The notes under the pieces were generated by a model that was given only the letters and a program-made list of their open reading frames with translations, made no database searches and was not told the origin of the DNA. A stretch of 14,553 bases of DNA from an uncultured Clostridia bacterium (GTDB taxonomy: Bacteria; Bacillota; Clostridia; TANB77; CAG-508). The translations under genes and the position numbers were made by a program. Shown here one piece after another: positions 13,381-14,553 of this stretch (position 1 is its first letter; every line of letters starts with the position of its first letter). The stretch spans positions 1-14,553 of the forward strand of contig CANQJY010000020.1 in the NCBI GenBank assembly GCA_947624365.1, written 5' to 3'.

Positions 13381-14553
13381 TTTTGCTAATTCATATATAG
13401 CTCTAGAATACATAAGAGTTGCCAATTCTAAATTATCAATAGAAATAAATTCATCTATTTGATGACACATATCTTTTTGTCCAGGCAAATTTGCACCAAA
13501 AGAAACACAATTAGGAAATGCTCTTGCAAATGTTGCACCACCAATAGCAATAGGTTCAGCATTAGAATGTGTAGTTTCATTATATATTTTACAAAGTGTT
13601 TTAATAAGAGGAGATTCTTTTGAAATATAAAGAGGAGGATTAATTTCTGGATCTTTTACACATAAAAGTGGATAATTTTTCACAAGATTTTCAATCTTTT
13701 TATGAATTTCATATAAATCTACTGTAACAGGAACACGTAAATTCAAGGCCAATGTTATTATATCCCTATCAAAATTTAATTTGCCAACATTTAATGTAAG
13801 ATTTCCAGATTCATCTTCACACGAAATTCCGCAAGATTTACCATTAAATTCTGTTCCTATATGTTCAGCTAAAAAAGATATAATTGGAATATAAGTATTA
13901 TATTTTTTAAGGAGAGTATATAAATCTAATGCTAAATATGAAATAGCATTTACACCTAAATCTGGGTGTGCAGCATGTGCTTGGATACCACGAGAAATAA
14001 TTTCAGCTGTTTTTCCTGTATCAAATTCTAAAATAGCACGGCAGATTTTAGGAACAACATTAACTGGATTTTGTTCATCATCAATTTGTAACAATTTAAC
14101 AATAGGGCTTGATGATAAACTTTTTAAGTATTCAGTATAGGACATTGTAATAGTTTCTGTCAAAACCCCCTTTTCTGCATAAATACATGGAAAATCTGCA
14201 TCAGGACTAAATCCAATTGTTGGTATTTCTTCATGATTTTTATAATAATGTATACAATCCCAATTTTTCTCCTCATTTAATCCAACAATTAGGCGGACAC
14301 GTTTATGTAAATGCAGATTATGTTCTTCTAAGTAATCATTTACTATTTTCATTGCATATAGACTAGAAATAACGGGACCTTTGTCATCAATTGCACCTCT
14401 TCCAAAAATTTTATTTTCAGAAATGGTTGCAGAAAATGGAGGAAATGTCCAATTTTCTCCTTCAGGCACTATATCTAAATGTCCAATAATACCTACTAAT
14501 TCTTTTCCTTCACCAAATTCTGCATATCCACAATAACCATCTATATTTTTAGT
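13378..14553 (-). CDS. pepV: M20-family dipeptidase, PepV type (5' end outside window)
   Basis: PepV-type enzymes are cytoplasmic dinuclear-zinc dipeptidases that hydrolyse dipeptides with broad specificity. The visible 391 residues stay open to the right edge. About 70-80 N-terminal residues are probably missing, judging from the usual length near 470. Zinc-site motifs are intact: GHLDIVPEG (H25), GRGAIDDKGP (D56/D57), GLNEEKNW (E94/E95), SPDADFP (D118) and, near the C-terminus, DMCHQIDEF (H364). The lid-domain signature GIQAHAAHPDLGVNA and the GGATFARAFPN segment also fit the M20A family. The frame contains an internal GTG at 14467-14469, but the conserved HLDIVP motif lies upstream of it, so that is not the start. 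The gene faces the coiled-coil gene and shares its terminator; its promoter is outside the window. Confidence 0.92.
   Translation of the reverse strand, partial: TKNIDGYCGYAEFGEGKELVGIIGHLDIVPEGENWTFPPFSATISENKIFGRGAIDDKGPVISSLYAMKIVNDYLEEHNLHLHKRVRLIVGLNEEKNWDCIHYYKNHEEIPTIGFSPDADFPCIYAEKGVLTETITMSYTEYLKSLSSSPIVKLLQIDDEQNPVNVVPKICRAILEFDTGKTAEIISRGIQAHAAHPDLGVNAISYLALDLYTLLKKYNTYIPIISFLAEHIGTEFNGKSCGISCEDESGNLTLNVGKLNFDRDIITLALNLRVPVTVDLYEIHKKIENLVKNYPLLCVKDPEINPPLYISKESPLIKTLCKIYNETTHSNAEPIAIGGATFARAFPNCVSFGANLPGQKDMCHQIDEFISIDNLELATLMYSRAIYELAK

Noticed and set aside
13134..13400. + strand frame rich in Met and Lys within the acidic-tail gene
   Set aside because: It is the +1 shadow of the GATGAAGA repeats; it crosses the terminator hairpin and has no start signal.

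Overview
The window is a very AT-rich stretch of chromosome from an endospore-forming member of the Clostridia. Three things suggest this: the engulfment genes spoIID and spoIIQ sit side by side, AGGAGG-type ribosome binding sites and GTG starts are common, and the proteins are rich in Lys, Ile, Asn and Glu. All reading frames fit the standard code. I cannot name a genus from the sequence. Almost all genes are on the + strand; only the dipeptidase at the right edge is on the - strand.

Layout. 104-2030 is a sporulation pair. SpoIID is a peptidoglycan lytic transglycosylase. The adjacent SpoIIQ-type LytM/M23 protein has a good candidate forespore sigma-F promoter in front of it. 2145-3785 is a TGS/ThrRS-like domain fused to a uridine kinase-type P-loop kinase, with its own sigma-A promoter. 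3786-4292 holds a previously untracked 54-residue membrane peptide gene behind a perfect-consensus sigma-A promoter, followed by rpmE (L31) with its own promoter and terminator. 4394-9048 is a compact unit: miaB (tRNA ms2i6A methylthiotransferase), an unrecognised 207-residue helical protein, and mutS (mismatch recognition).

9078-11649 is a two-gene signalling cassette: an ECF-type sigma factor followed by a single-pass membrane protein with an extracytoplasmic beta-propeller. Nearly identical terminator hairpins lie on both sides of it. The sigma factor's -35-recognition helix is out of frame: a one-base shift near 9629-9636 truncates it. The correct sequence continues in the next frame to 9737 and overlaps the start of the propeller gene by 11 bases. 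The propeller protein is a plausible membrane anti-sigma factor or sensor for this sigma, which is an inference.

11777-13348 encodes an unrecognised coiled-coil protein. It ends in a long acidic tract with repeated Trp-containing motifs and a short basic aromatic tail. A perfect hairpin at 13349-13380 is shared with the convergent, 5'-truncated M20-family dipeptidase gene (pepV type), which runs off the right end. I saw no tRNA or rRNA genes, insertion sequences, CRISPR arrays or phage genes. Apart from the region holding the small-peptide gene there is no gene-free stretch above 300 bases.
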